DNA of 64,000 nt from Norana najaformis. Lineage: Eukaryota; Annelida; Clitellata; Crassiclitellata; Hormogastridae. Positions 30,955-41,429 of this stretch are shown one piece after another. Location of the stretch: the NCBI GenBank assembly GCA_964023275.1, contig OZ029913.1:39310757-39374756 (forward strand). The letters are read 5' to 3'. The notes below the pieces were generated by a model. That model was not told where the DNA came from and ran no database searches. It saw only the letters and a program-made list of their open reading frames with translations. Every line of letters starts with the position of its first letter. Positions within the stretch are counted from its first letter, which is position 1. The translations under genes and the position numbers were made by a program.

Positions 30955-32150
30955 TTTTATTGATCAAAAAAAAAATATATAACAGCGATAAGCACAATAT
31001 TCAAAATTGTTTTTAGGATACAAAAGGGAAACCCGGAAGGGACCAAAGTCCCGCTTATTAGGGTCCCCCTTGTACCAAAAGCTATTGCTAAATGACGAAT
31101 GATTAACAGCATCATTAACTGGAAAGAAACATAGTCAGAATCTGAACGATTTGGAATACAAAAAAAGAATGAACCAAACAAGAATAAACCTTAACTAGTG
31201 AAAAACCAAAAACAAACAAATTTTTTATTTATTTAGATCATTAAGGTACGCGCACATTGCTTTCTTGAACAATATCAAATTAGGTTCAGAACGAATATCG
31301 TGCGATATATTATTCCAAACAGAAGGACCAGCACATTTGATAGAAAACAGTCGAGTATTGGTACGTGCAAAACTTGCACGGAAATCACCCCGAGATCTAG
31401 TAAGATGTGCATAGAGCTCAGATATACTGGAGAAGTAACCAATGAAAGCAGAGGGAAGTAGGTTGTGAGCAAAACGATACATAAATTCACTAATTTGCAG
31501 TTTATTAATCTGCTCAATTTGTAAAATATTGTAGTCGTAAAAGAGTTTATTAGAAGAAGAATATGATGGGTTTCCCGTGATGATGCAAATAGCTCTGTTT
31601 TGAAGTACAATTAATCTCCTAAGCCGGGAATGATAAGTTGATGCCCAAACAATATTACAGTATGCCAGGTATGGGTAAATAAATGAATAATATAGATTAA
31701 TAAGAATATAACGAGGTAATAAGTAACTAATACGAGACAATATTCCTATATTTTTAGCAATTTTAGTAGATATGTTCTTAATATGTTCTTTCCAGGTCAA
31801 GTGCTCATCAATATAAACACCAAGAAATTTAGAAGTTTTAACTTGCGAAAGTGTTATGTTATCGATAGAGACTACTATATTCTGCTTGAGAATTAATTTT
31901 TTATGAGAACGAAACAGGATATAGTTAGTTTTCGACAAATTAAGCGATAATTTATTAGCCTTAAACCAGTCAGCAACAGCTATAAGTTCGGTATTCACAT
32001 GCTCTAACAATGAATCCAAGGATTTATGAGATAAAAAAAAACATTCATATCGTCAGCAAATAAAATGAAGTGCAGTGAAGATGATGAATTTGGAAGGTCA
32101 TTGATGTAAAGTAAGAACACCAAGGGTCCCAGATTGAAACCCTATGAAAT
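30955..32150 (-). mobile_element. CR1-like LINE, minus strand, 5'-truncated, one frameshift
   Basis: The minus-strand frame 32019-31225 (264 codons) holds WFKANKLSLNLSKTNYILF, KFLGVYIDEHLTWKEHI, LAYCNIVWAST and RLIVLQNRAI, the thumb and C-terminal landmarks of CR1-type ORF2. Upstream on the same strand (32150-32045) another frame reads LGPLVFLLYINDLPN and FADDMNV, including the catalytic FADD. The two are out of phase because of a run of nine T (plus-strand A at 32033-32041). The 3' UTR side (30960-31190) contains GGTACAAGGGGGACCC and GGGACTTTGGTCCC, a pattern seen in CR1-group 3' UTRs. Confidence 0.8.
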
Positions 32151-34439
32151 GTGTCCTATGAAATAGCACGGTAGAAACTTTCAGCAACATATACTTGTGT
32201 ATGTAAACACTGCCAATGATAAGTTAAATTTAATTCTTTCTACATGCATATAGTAAAGAAAAGTAAGCAAAGCTCCTGTCTCCTATAGAGGGACTTTGGG
32301 AGACCCTTCAGCCAGCAGTAGACAAATCCTAAGGTCATGGACATAGACTGCTGCATTGTAGAACTTGCCGGTTTCCGAGCTCATGCTGGTAAGAAATTCT
32401 GCTGCTTGGCGACAGACGTGCGTTAGTGTAAACAACTTGCCCAGGGTTGTTACATGGAACCCTCTGAGCAGTCGTTCAATTACAGACCCATCGTACTAAG
32501 TGAATGTGTCACATTACGCTGTCACTGTGTCACGTTACATGTATTCAGCCCAAACTGAATAGAGCACTCCGTCATACCAAACTTTGTAAAACATAAGTAT
32601 ATAATGTAATTGTTTTTAAAAATCATCCTTCTAGAAAAATGTGGAGAATGCCAGAAATATAGACCATAGAAATCTATTATTGCAGCTAACTAGAGGCATT
32701 AGACTGAAGACATAGAATAGGATATCTTTCTATAGCTTTTTGTTAAATGGTAAAGCTGCTAAGAAATTACGTTGGTAATTTTCATATCAGCATCCCAAAT
32801 TATTTCATCAGTTACCTGTAGCTCTTTGATGGCCCAAATTAATACATGCTCTTGCAGAATATGCTGACGAACGAGCTCCTCAAATGTAACTGCTCATTGA
32901 TAGGGAACTTCTACTAAAAAATCCTCCACCTTTTATGGTCAGTCTTACCAAGACTGTGGCATACATGGACATTTTTTGTATACTTTCGATGGAACTATTT
33001 TGATGCAATGAAAATGATGTAATGAGTTTCAGATGCTAAAACGGTGTAGGTAAATTGCATATTTCATCTGGGACCAAGGAAATTGAAAGTTAAAGTTCCA
33101 AAATGCCCTTACTTTAACCAGTTTCAAATGTAGACTTGAATTTGAAAAATCCAGCCAGTCGCATGCATTGGATACAGACAGAAAATGACTGATTACAGCA
33201 GATATGCATTTCCTGTAGTACATCATATGTTCAACCTATAAAGCAACGAGTGTGCATTAGGTGCTTTGGCTAAGATATAATCGGCTCCCAAAGTGAAGCC
33301 ATCTAGTAATATTTAATATAAACATTTCCTAGTAAATATCCCTCTAGAGGTGCAATTGCATCCAAGATACTGAAACATTGATGACCCATTTTCTGACTAC
33401 AATTTATGCCTCTTGCAAAACTTATAAATCTACAGTAGTGTTGCATTAAAAGTCCAAACTCAGTGTTGCACATGTTTTCCTAATTTAATGTTGCACAGAA
33501 ATATCTGCATTTTGTTGCAAAGATATCCACATTAGTGTAGGGAATTCAGTTCAGTAATAGATGTAGACAAACTGGTCAAGACTGTTTCTCACACAGAGTA
33601 GACAAAGAGCATCAGATTGCCTTTTACTTCTGTGTGTCCGAGGTTTGAACCCTGGGTGCATCCTGGTGGGAAATTGATGATTCATAGCCGAGCCATGTAA
33701 CCTGTAAAGAAAGGTTGTCCTGTTGTGAACTGTTGTTGTCTTGCTTACCCTTCTACCGAAACATCCTTCAACGCAGGACCATATGCTTGGAGGACTTTAG
33801 CAGGAAGAGGTTTGCAATAAGTGATTGCCTTACCTCACCGTGTCTTGCCTTTTGCTGTACCTTACCTTAACTTTTATATTGTTTTCAGTTTACAGTTTGT
33901 TGTTGTTGTCAGTTATTTTACCATATGTAACCTTACCCTGCCATGTAAGGTAATTTCTCATTACTACCTGTCTCTTTTACTAATAGTCCTCAGGTGCGTA
34001 TTCCAGTGTACCCAAGTTTTGTGCCCCTATGTTATAGAAGTATTGTTGTGGGATCACTACACCTGTTCGTAATTACACCTGTTCACCATGCAGGTATTTT
34101 TACTGTTTACTCCTGTGTAGTGTGTTTGTTGATTTTAATTATGCCCTGGCCCTGAATTATCACTTTGTGTGTCCAACTGCCCTTCAGAGCAATGTGCATG
34201 CTTGAGCTCATCATTCTTTCTCCTGTGTTGGGCTATGGAGCAGTTTTCCACTGATTATAGGTACATTTTCATTTCACTTTGCCCAGGGTACCTTTTTGAA
34301 ACTATCTCTCTGAAACTATCTTATTTAGATCAGTCTGAAAGCCATACAGCAGCAGTAGTGTGTATGTATACATGAATGCATACATACTTACGCATGTGCA
34401 CAAACAAAATAATAATGAGCAGCTTATATAATGCCGGTG
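32151..34439. other. Long stretch without recognised genes
   Basis: No coding exon recognised. A tRNA-like SINE head (CGAGGTTTGAACCCTGG) is at about 33605-33670 (+), with TTACC-rich sequence at 33830-33960. Other open frames are short and unlike known families. Confidence 0.4.
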
Positions 34440-34730
34440 TATAATGCACAAAGCTTCTACCAATGGCACATGAAAACCAAGCTCTAATCAGGTCACTACC
34501 AGAAAGTCAGTCCACTGAGACACAGAGGCAGCCTGTGGTGGATAAGTCAGCTGAAAGCGGTAAGTCTTAAGACCAAAATGACAAAAGAGAATGAGCTGAA
34601 CAAACAGGCACAGGGGTGAGAGTTCCAGAATCTAGGTCCTGCAACCAAGTTTACCAACAACAGTTCTAGTGTTTAGTATAACCACAGAAAGCAATCATGT
34701 GACCTAGCAGAATAGTGATTAGTCTTGGGA
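34440..34730 (+). repeat. Dispersed repeat resembling 13330-13960 and 63680-63960
   Basis: Contains AGCTGAAAGCGGTAAGTCTT and AGAGTTCCAGAATCTAGGTC ...CAACCAAGTTTACC. Similar phrasing (GAGTCTTGACAAGCG, GTTCTAGCAACAAACCAG) occurs at 63740-63880. The element type is not identified. Confidence 0.35.
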
Positions 34731-34774
34731 AAAAATATACATTCATACAATGTTTCATACTTTGTACAATGCAC

Positions 34775-37035
34775 ACTTTTTGTACATTTTGGCAGGAAAG
34801 TCGACCTTATGAAAGGTGTTATGTTGAAGTTTGACTTGGACTTGATTTTGTTTTGGTCTTGCATGACTGTTTTGCTTATCAGTTTCTTTTGTCTAGTCAT
34901 GTTTAAGTCTCCCTGCCTTTCTGTGTTTACAACATTTTATTTTCCGAATGGAAAAGCCCGGATGTGTTTCATGTGAAGTTGTGAACCTGATGAAACGGTA
35001 TGAGCCCAGAGATAGAGATATTTTTGGACCTGTGGTTGAGGAAATTGATATCGCAGAAGCTGTTTGCACTTGCCATTTGGATTCAGTTAATACTGATGAA
35101 CTGTTGCAGTTTTAGCATATTTATTAATGAGGTTTATAGCAAAGTGCCAGGGAAAATGAATGTGATTTCAAATCACATTGACCTTGCACATAGATTGTGA
35201 CTGGTGCACCGAACGACTTATCAGTTACGTACTTCCTGGGAAACTTGTGAAAGTGAATCAGGAAATGGATAAACTTCTAAAGTCTGGAATAATTGAAGAA
35301 TTGGAAAGTCCTTCAGATAAACCCATAATGGTTGTCCCCTAACAGGATGGGTCAGATCGACTGTGCTCTGACTTCCGGAAACTAAATGCTGTCACCCTTC
35401 CAGAACCGTTTCCCATGCCTAGAGTCAAAAGTTTGATTAATACATTTGGGAAGGCAAACTTTCTCACCAAGCTGGACACAACTAAGGGATATTGGCAAAT
35501 TCCGTTAGATAAGGTGTTGATTCCACTTACTGGATTTTTTAGACCCCACAGACATTTCCAGTGGAAGAACATGCCTTTTGGACTCAGGAATGATCACGCA
35601 ACTTTCTGTCATGTGGTCTGAAAGTTGTTTCGTGGTTTTGATGCTATCTGTGAATCATATCTAGATGACTTGATCATTTTTAGTGTTTCTTGGTCAGAAC
35701 ATGTGCCTCATTTGAAACGAGCATTATCAAGAATTGCTAATGCCAAGTTAACACTTAAATTGAAGAAATGTGTTTTTGCTAATGCAGAAATTGATTTTTT
35801 TTGGTCATAATATTGGCTTGAATACCATTCAACCAAGGATTCAGAAGGTTCACGTCCTGTTGAACTTTCCTTGGCCACAAAATAAAAAGCAAGTGCATTC
35901 ATTCTTGGGATTTGCTGGGTACTATTGCAGGTATTTACCCCATTATTCAGAGATTACCTTGGCTTTGACGGGATTGTTGAAAAAAGGTAAACCATTCTGT
36001 TGATCAGCTGAGGCTGAAAAAGCTTTTGTTAATTTAATGTAGGATGTGGCATCATGCCCTATTTGGTGACTGCTCAACTTTGACAAACCAGTTTGTATGC
36101 TGTTGACTTAGTTCGGTTTTGTGTTGGAGCTTGTCTTTTTCTAGTAATCAACAAGATTGAATATCCTGTGTATTTTCTCAGTCGCAAATTGAAGACCCAC
36201 AAAACATGTTATTCCTGAACATCGCAGTACGTGCTTTCAGTGTACGCTTTGAATCTGCACCTGTTGCATTTGTACATAGATCGGTCCTCTACATTTCGCA
36301 AACAAGCTGGTCAGTGCTAACCAAAAACTGTTTGCCTGGAGTTTGGAACTGTAACAATAGTCCTTGGACTTTAGACATCACCCTGGACAATTTAACATCC
36401 CTCTGGAATTCTTATTTGACCATCGACTACAGCACTGTGATTGGATGCTGTCTGATCAAATCTATGCTTGTTATATTCCCTAAGTATTCCTTGTATATTG
36501 GTTTGGATTTTATTGCAGTTGGACATTTTCTAATCATGTCTGTGACTAGTAGTTAGATTCTGTCGCAATTTTCGGTTACCTTACAGGTTCTGTCACCTTC
36601 TGGTATAGCGGTATGTATGCTACATGTTGCATATAGGATAGTACTGGGTAGGATTTAGTTGTAAGTTGTATGCCTTCAGTAAATTTTGGCAGGAAAGCCG
36701 ACCTTATAAAAGATGTTGTGTTAAAGTTTGGCACAGACTGATTTTGATTTTGGTCTTGTTTGACTGTTTTGCTTATCGGTCTCTTTCAGTTACTCATGTT
36801 TAAGTTTCTCTGCACACATGAAGTGTTTGGTTCTTCTGAGTGGTTTTGCTGCTTTGGTTCTTTTTGAGCCGTTTTTCATCACTGTCTGTTGGTGAACTTT
36901 GTATATCTCTTCTTGAGAGGCTGTTTGCTGGTTTTGTCAGTTTTGTCACCACCTGAGGTCAATGTCTTGTTTCTGTGTGAATCATGTTACTCTTGTGAAT
37001 AGCTTAGGAGATAAAACATTTACGCTAATGCTGAT
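34775..37035 (+). mobile_element. Decayed Ty3/gypsy LTR retrotransposon
   Basis: About 150 bp at 34775-34925 (TTTTGGCAGGAAAGTCGACC through GACTGTTTTGCTTATCAG) is repeated with divergence at 36680-36825. These are remnants of the two LTRs; the 3' LTR probably runs 36614-37035 and has a homologous solo LTR at 44988. Between them lies a pol pseudogene at about 35215-36560: SGIIEELESPSDKP, DGSDRLCSDFRKLNAVTLPE, LTKLDTTKGYWQIPL, catalytic YLDDLIIFS (35659-35685), FLGFAGYYCRYLPHYSEI (RT connection), then a broken RNase H (FLSRKLKTHKTCYS). In-frame stops (about 35340, 35622, 36001) and a frameshift in a T run near 35800 disable it. Gag, protease and integrase are not recognised. Confidence 0.82.
36614..37035 (+). 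repeat. 3' LTR of the gypsy element (approximate)
   Basis: Starts TGTATGCTACATGTTGCATA. It shares with the solo LTR the segments GGTTCTTTTTGAGCCGTTTT, CTGTCTGTTGG and AATAGCTTAGGAGATAAA (polyadenylation-like). The right edge is uncertain because the sequences diverge after ATAAAA. Confidence 0.6.
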
Positions 37036-37059
37036 ATATTATTCCATATCCCTAAACAA

Positions 37060-37126
37060 CATGTAACAACTTGTGCACACACCCACACGCACACACACAC
37101 ACACACGCACACACACACGCACGCAC
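37060..37126. repeat. CA microsatellite
   Basis: (CA)n with CG interruptions. On the minus strand it forms the GTGCGTGCGTGTG that follows the exon-like frame at 37127-37473. Confidence 0.85.
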
Positions 37127-37473
37127 TTTAGATGAGCAGTTGAAGGCTGAGGTCGTTCGTTGACGGTGCCATCTTTTATGAATGAAGCGGAGCATTGATT
37201 TTCCGTGAGCTCCAGAGTCGGTCGTAAATATCCGACAGACAGCGGGCGACATGCAGCTCTAGAGTCATCTGGGTGAACTAATGAAATGGCTTGTGGTCCG
37301 TTTCCAGTTGAGTAATGACGCACCACTTGCCGGCCTTTTTTTCGCTGAAACAGTTCGTAAATTATGTGGCCTTTATTGTCGATGATATGTAGATGATCAA
37401 ACAACGGATTAGTAGTTCCAATCAATAATCCAGATCTCGTGACTGATAGGGCTTCATATTTCAGAATGATAGT
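37127..37473 (-). CDS. Unidentified minus-strand exon-like frame, beta-propeller-like
   Basis: The minus strand has a possible acceptor (AATCAATACAG) at 37474, then 115 open codons to a possible donor (TAAA/GTGCGT) at 37127. The reading ILKYEALSVTRSGLLIGTT and then DHLHIIDNKGHIIYELF resembles a blade of an NHL or other beta-propeller (hydrophobic strand, turn, IIDNKG strand). It continues with a polar stretch rich in Arg, Ser and Thr containing one Asp-Asp pair. No partner exons are recognised on either side. It is flanked by an LTR element and a minisatellite, so it may be a captured or orphan exon, or a chance frame. I do not recognise the gene. Confidence 0.35.
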
Positions 37474-37494
37474 CTGTATTGATTTTCAAAATCG

Positions 37495-37785
37495 GTGGTC
37501 CAGATTGATATTTTGGATTGCTGTTCTTAATTGATATTTGAGATCATTATGCCAGATCGAAATTCCAGATTGATATTCTAAATCAATATCCTGGATCTTT
37601 TGAGTGATCGGGGTTTAATGTTTCAGATTGACGTCTTGATAAATAGTCTAGATCAATGTTCTGGATCGATATTCCAGATCAGCATTCCAGATCAATGATC
37701 TGGATCAATGTTCTGCATTTAATTTCTTATATGGTTTGTATTACAGATCAACACTCAGAATCGTTAATCTGGATGGATATTCTGG
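37495..37785. repeat. Degenerate CCAGATCNATATT minisatellite
   Basis: Many loosely spaced copies of CCAGATC, GATATTC, TGGATC and AGATCAAT, with units of about 15-22 bp. Several units are palindromic (CCAGATCAATGATCTGG at about 37687-37703). Confidence 0.7.
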
Positions 37786-37961
37786 CATTGATTTGTCTGT
37801 GCAATCACGAAAATGGCTTGTGATCGATTGGTATTTGATGCTTGTTTACCTGTGCATGCCTAGTGGAGTTTTTTATATGAACTAGGCAAATAGGTTTCTT
37901 TGTTTTTTTTAGCTTTATGTATATTTCATAAAACTTTGGAGGTGAACCATGATCTTTTGGT

Positions 37962-38225
37962 TTTTGTGCTGGCTTGCCAACCCAGTGGTCGGGGGCTCAA
38001 TCCCCTCTAGAACAAAAAAGGGTTATATCAAGATATTTCATAATTTCTCTCCCACTAGCATCCATAGCAAACTAGGCTATAAAACGAATATGCATTTGGT
38101 GGAAGGTCAGGCGACAAGGGAGAGGGCTTGTTTACCAAGGCTAAGAAAATAAAGTTGCTAACTCTTTATACTCGTGGCTGCCTCTTGGGTTTAGCTTAAA
38201 TGGACAGCTCTTTGTTCATTCTCTT
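37962..38225 (+). repeat. SINE family A, plus strand, tRNA head plus body
   Basis: The head reads GCTGGCTTGCCAACCCAGTGG then GGGGCTCAATCCCC (B-box-like). The body has GGTCAGGCGACAAGGGAGAG, CCAAGGCTAAGAAAATAAAG, TTGCTAACTC, GTGGCTGCCTCTTGGGTTTA, GCTTAAATGGACAGCTCTT. The same body occurs in the other family A copies. Confidence 0.6.
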
Positions 38226-38280
38226 CATAAAAATGATGAAACGGATATGAAGTGTAAGCAATTTTTTTGGCTTGGTGTAT

Positions 38281-38392
38281 GGGGGCCGATGGCCAGTGCT
38301 CTTTTTAACATCGTCTTACCTGGTGGAGATTTGATCCCCCAACACCTGGGTTGACAATCCAGCACGCTAGCCACAAGACCATCGTGCTCTAC
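38281..38392 (-). repeat. SINE family A head, minus strand
   Basis: The minus strand reads GATGGTCTTGTGGCTAGCG, then GGATTGTCAACCCAGGTGTT and GGGGGATCAAATCTCC, then GCACTGGCCATCGGCCCCC. The tRNA-like head is clear; the body is mostly missing. It lies next to the plus-strand copy at 37962-38225, in opposite orientation. Confidence 0.55.
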
Positions 38393-38810
38393 CACAACCA
38401 CACAGATGATGAGGGGAGGAAATTGGGAAACCAGTGCAACGGCTTCTGTCTCTTGGGACTATTAGTCCCAAAGAGATGGATGTTTGGTGGATAAATATTT
38501 GGAACTGGTCACCAGAGAAATCCATAAATCTTCGATTCGGAGGCGGAAGCAGCGTTTCTGTTGTCACGTGACTGATTTTCCTGCAGTGCCGTGCTGCACC
38601 ATTGTGGATTTGGATTATAAAAAGGCGTTGGTGCACCAATGATTGATCGTAATCATAACTGCATATTTATGTAACACCACTGAAGAAAAATCCTCTCTGG
38701 TAACCTGCTGTTCTTCCTCTGCAAATTAGCTTTGTATATGGGAAATGTATTTTCAGTGAGAGGTAGTGTGAACCATTGGGGAAGATCCCCTTTCACCTCT
38801 CACAAAAATG

Positions 38811-38945
38811 AACCTGGCTTAAGTCAATGAGCTTGGCTTTAGATAATGAGCCTGGCTTTAGGTAATGAGTCAGGTCTTAGGCTTTGAGCCTGACCTGAGT
38901 AAATGCACTCTGACAAAAAGTGTGGAATTAAAGTTCCACACTCAC
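38811..38945. repeat. Short tandem repeat followed by an inverted repeat
   Basis: About four copies of AATGAGCCTGGCTTTAGGT-like units (38811-38903). They are followed at 38919-38942 by GTGTGGAA / TTCCACAC arms around a short loop, a small hairpin. Comparable TTCCACAC / GTGTGGA elements lie at 42205-42290. Confidence 0.6.
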
Positions 38946-39852
38946 TGTGGAGGAAAATAATTTCACACTTGCTTGGAGCATTTATTCACAGAAGCGTGTC
39001 AATTTCCTTAACAATGAAGTGGTGCACCAGCCGCGTGCCGCAGATCAGGTAGGCTACGAACGCAACGTGGAAGACAGTTTCTGCCGTTTCTGCAGTTTCT
39101 CTCTTGTTTCAAGTTTGAAAGGTGAATACACTTCATTTAATATTGACATATGCGTTCAACATTATTGAAATTTTCATTTAATTAGGACATATACTAATTG
39201 TAGCATAGGCCTACTTAAACCATTCATTTAGAAATTACACTTAATACCCAATATGAGGATGACTAGTGTGATTAACTGTCGGGCTGTCATTTATTTATTT
39301 ATTTAGATTGAGTTGTTAAGTGCTTTGGATTTTAAAAAATGTGCAGTAACCTGATTTGGTCTCACTAAAAGCGTGTTAGAAATAAAGGGAATACAGTGGA
39401 ACCTAGGGGAGACACCCTATCATTACGTGCTTTTAGTAGAACCATGAAACGCAAACCACGAAACTGATTAGGTCCTGCTAATCATGGAGAATTTTGTAGG
39501 CCTAGCAGATGTGCGTGACATTCTGGCTTTTGTTCTAATAAATTTTTGCAAAATAATAACTAAAACTTAAAATGTGAAATGTATTTAATGCCCGATGTTG
39601 ATCCTAGTATGGAATGACTCTTCTAACTTTAACAATAGGTGAATGGAAGATTTATGTTGGCTTTGCCCCTGTTCCAGTGGACATATTATATTTTTGTCTG
39701 GTTTATAGAATTGAATGGTTTATTGCTATCTCTTATTTAAGAAATGTGACTGTCTTTGTTCATTCATGTTGATGTATCGTTGTTATTTTTGTGATGTTAA
39801 CAGTGCTTGTATACTTGTGAGATTTGGTTTGCACTTTCTAGTTCTTCAAATA

Positions 39853-40587
39853 ATGAGTCTACAGGAGACATTAGCCACCATTCTTGATGCAGCCGTTCCA
39901 AATATATGCTGCACAACTTGCAAGGTTTGTCTTCAGATGCTCGTTTACCTATCCATAGTAACATATATTTGTAACCGAAATTAAATTACTGTACTTATCT
40001 AATATTTAATTTTTGTACGGGTAGTTTTGCAACATTGTGAGAACTGTTAGCATGTGCCCAGTTGGAAAGAGATATTTAAACAGATTGGGCACTAATTTTA
40101 TTGGGCCAGCTTACCGGTACTAATATAGCCACAGTGTCATTTCTTTTCAAGATCTGTATTTTTATGCTCTTGTTGTTCCTTGAAATGTGTTTGTTCATTT
40201 GAAGGGATCATGTTGACGTCTCTGGTTTTCCTGACACAGATAGGCCTAACAGAACTCGGGTTAAAATTGAAAACAGGAGGCTTCTCCCAGAATCGATCCG
40301 TGACCAGGGTTGTGGATTGGGGAGATATTAGTAAACCCTGCTGGTCGCAGTCATGCAGACTTTAGACTGCCTTGTTTGTTGGTCTTTAAGTCTGAACAAT
40401 TTTGCTTTGCATGCTACTGTCCTGGTGTGTTTAACTGTTGAGTAGTGACTTCGTAAAGCGGTATTTGGGTATACAGGAAAATTTTTGTTTGTGACTGTAG
40501 ATTGAACAAGTGGTTATTGGTTTTGCATGTTTAGGTCCGTGAAGAATTCCGGCAGATAGTGGGTACCCAGAAGTATATGCGTGTGAG
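39853..40587 (+). pseudogene. Candidate two-exon gene remnant, Cys-containing, unidentified
   Basis: Exon-like block 1 (39853-39924) runs from ATG through SLQETLATILDAAVP and then NICCTTCK to a GTTTGT donor. Block 2 (40535-40587), after the acceptor TGCATGTTTAG, reads VREEFRQIVGTQKYMRVR to a possible GTAGCA donor in matching phase. Past that point the same frame meets TAG and then continues open for over 30 codons (KPLILDLAGSQSALESILS) to TGA at about 40692. That looks like one exon interrupted by a nonsense change. A Cys-x2-Cys followed by EEFRQ faintly recalls the end of ZAD zinc-binding domains, but this is weak. Function unknown. Confidence 0.25.
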
Positions 40588-41284
40588 GTAGCAGCAATAT
40601 AAGCCACTGATTCTGGATCTGGCAGGGTCACAGTCAGCCCTAGAAAGTATACTGTCTACCACCAGTGCTGACTTGGATGAAGGCAGACAATGACTTTCAT
40701 TTTGCTCATATGACTGGTATTAAAAAAAATTGTGTGCATAATGGCTGTGACTTTCTGAAACTAGTTCTAATTAGTTCCACTTCCAGCAACCAGGGTGAGG
40801 ATTCCTTGCTAGACAACAGGTCTCCCGAATAGGTAATTAGACTGTCAGTAATTTATTAAAAACTTTGAAACAATTAGACCAAAAATTATAAAGCAAATTT
40901 AAATATTTTAAAATAAACCGCCAATTTCAAAAGTCTGAGTCTAGCAAAATGTGGATGCAAATAATTTGCTTTTAAATTTTTGATTCTGTGTTAATTTTCC
41001 ATGGCCACTAGCCAGGATGAGGAGTCCTTGCTAGACAATCAGTCTCCCGATTAGTAAGTTAGTCTACCAGTATTTTATTTTAAATTCTAAAATTTGGACC
41101 AAAAATAAAAAGCAGATTTAATTTTTTTAAATAGACCCCAGTTTCAAAAGTTTGAGTCTATCAAACAAATGTAGGCTTCATCCTTCCATAATTGAAATCA
41201 TGAACCCTTTTTATTGGCCTTGACCATTTATATACAGCACTATATAAATTGTGTTAGTATTATTAATGCTGCTAGCATGGTCCA

Positions 41285-41420
41285 TTCACGGAGACCTTAA
41301 ATGGCATGGCGCCCATTCAAGTGGGCAGCGATGGTAAAGAATCTCACCCAATTAATTCATTAATTCATTGGGTTAATTGAAAAATGAGCAGGGTCAAGGT
41401 CATACAGTCGCTGCAGAAAA
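41285..41420 (+). repeat. SINE family B copy, plus strand
   Basis: GGCATGGCGCCCATTCAAGT, GGCAGCGATGGTAAAGAATC, TCACCC and AATGAGCAGGGTCAAGGTCA match the reverse complement of 1265-1360. Just upstream is a CAGCACTATATAAATTGTG tail at 41236. Confidence 0.55.
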
Positions 41421-41429
41421 ATGTGTACA

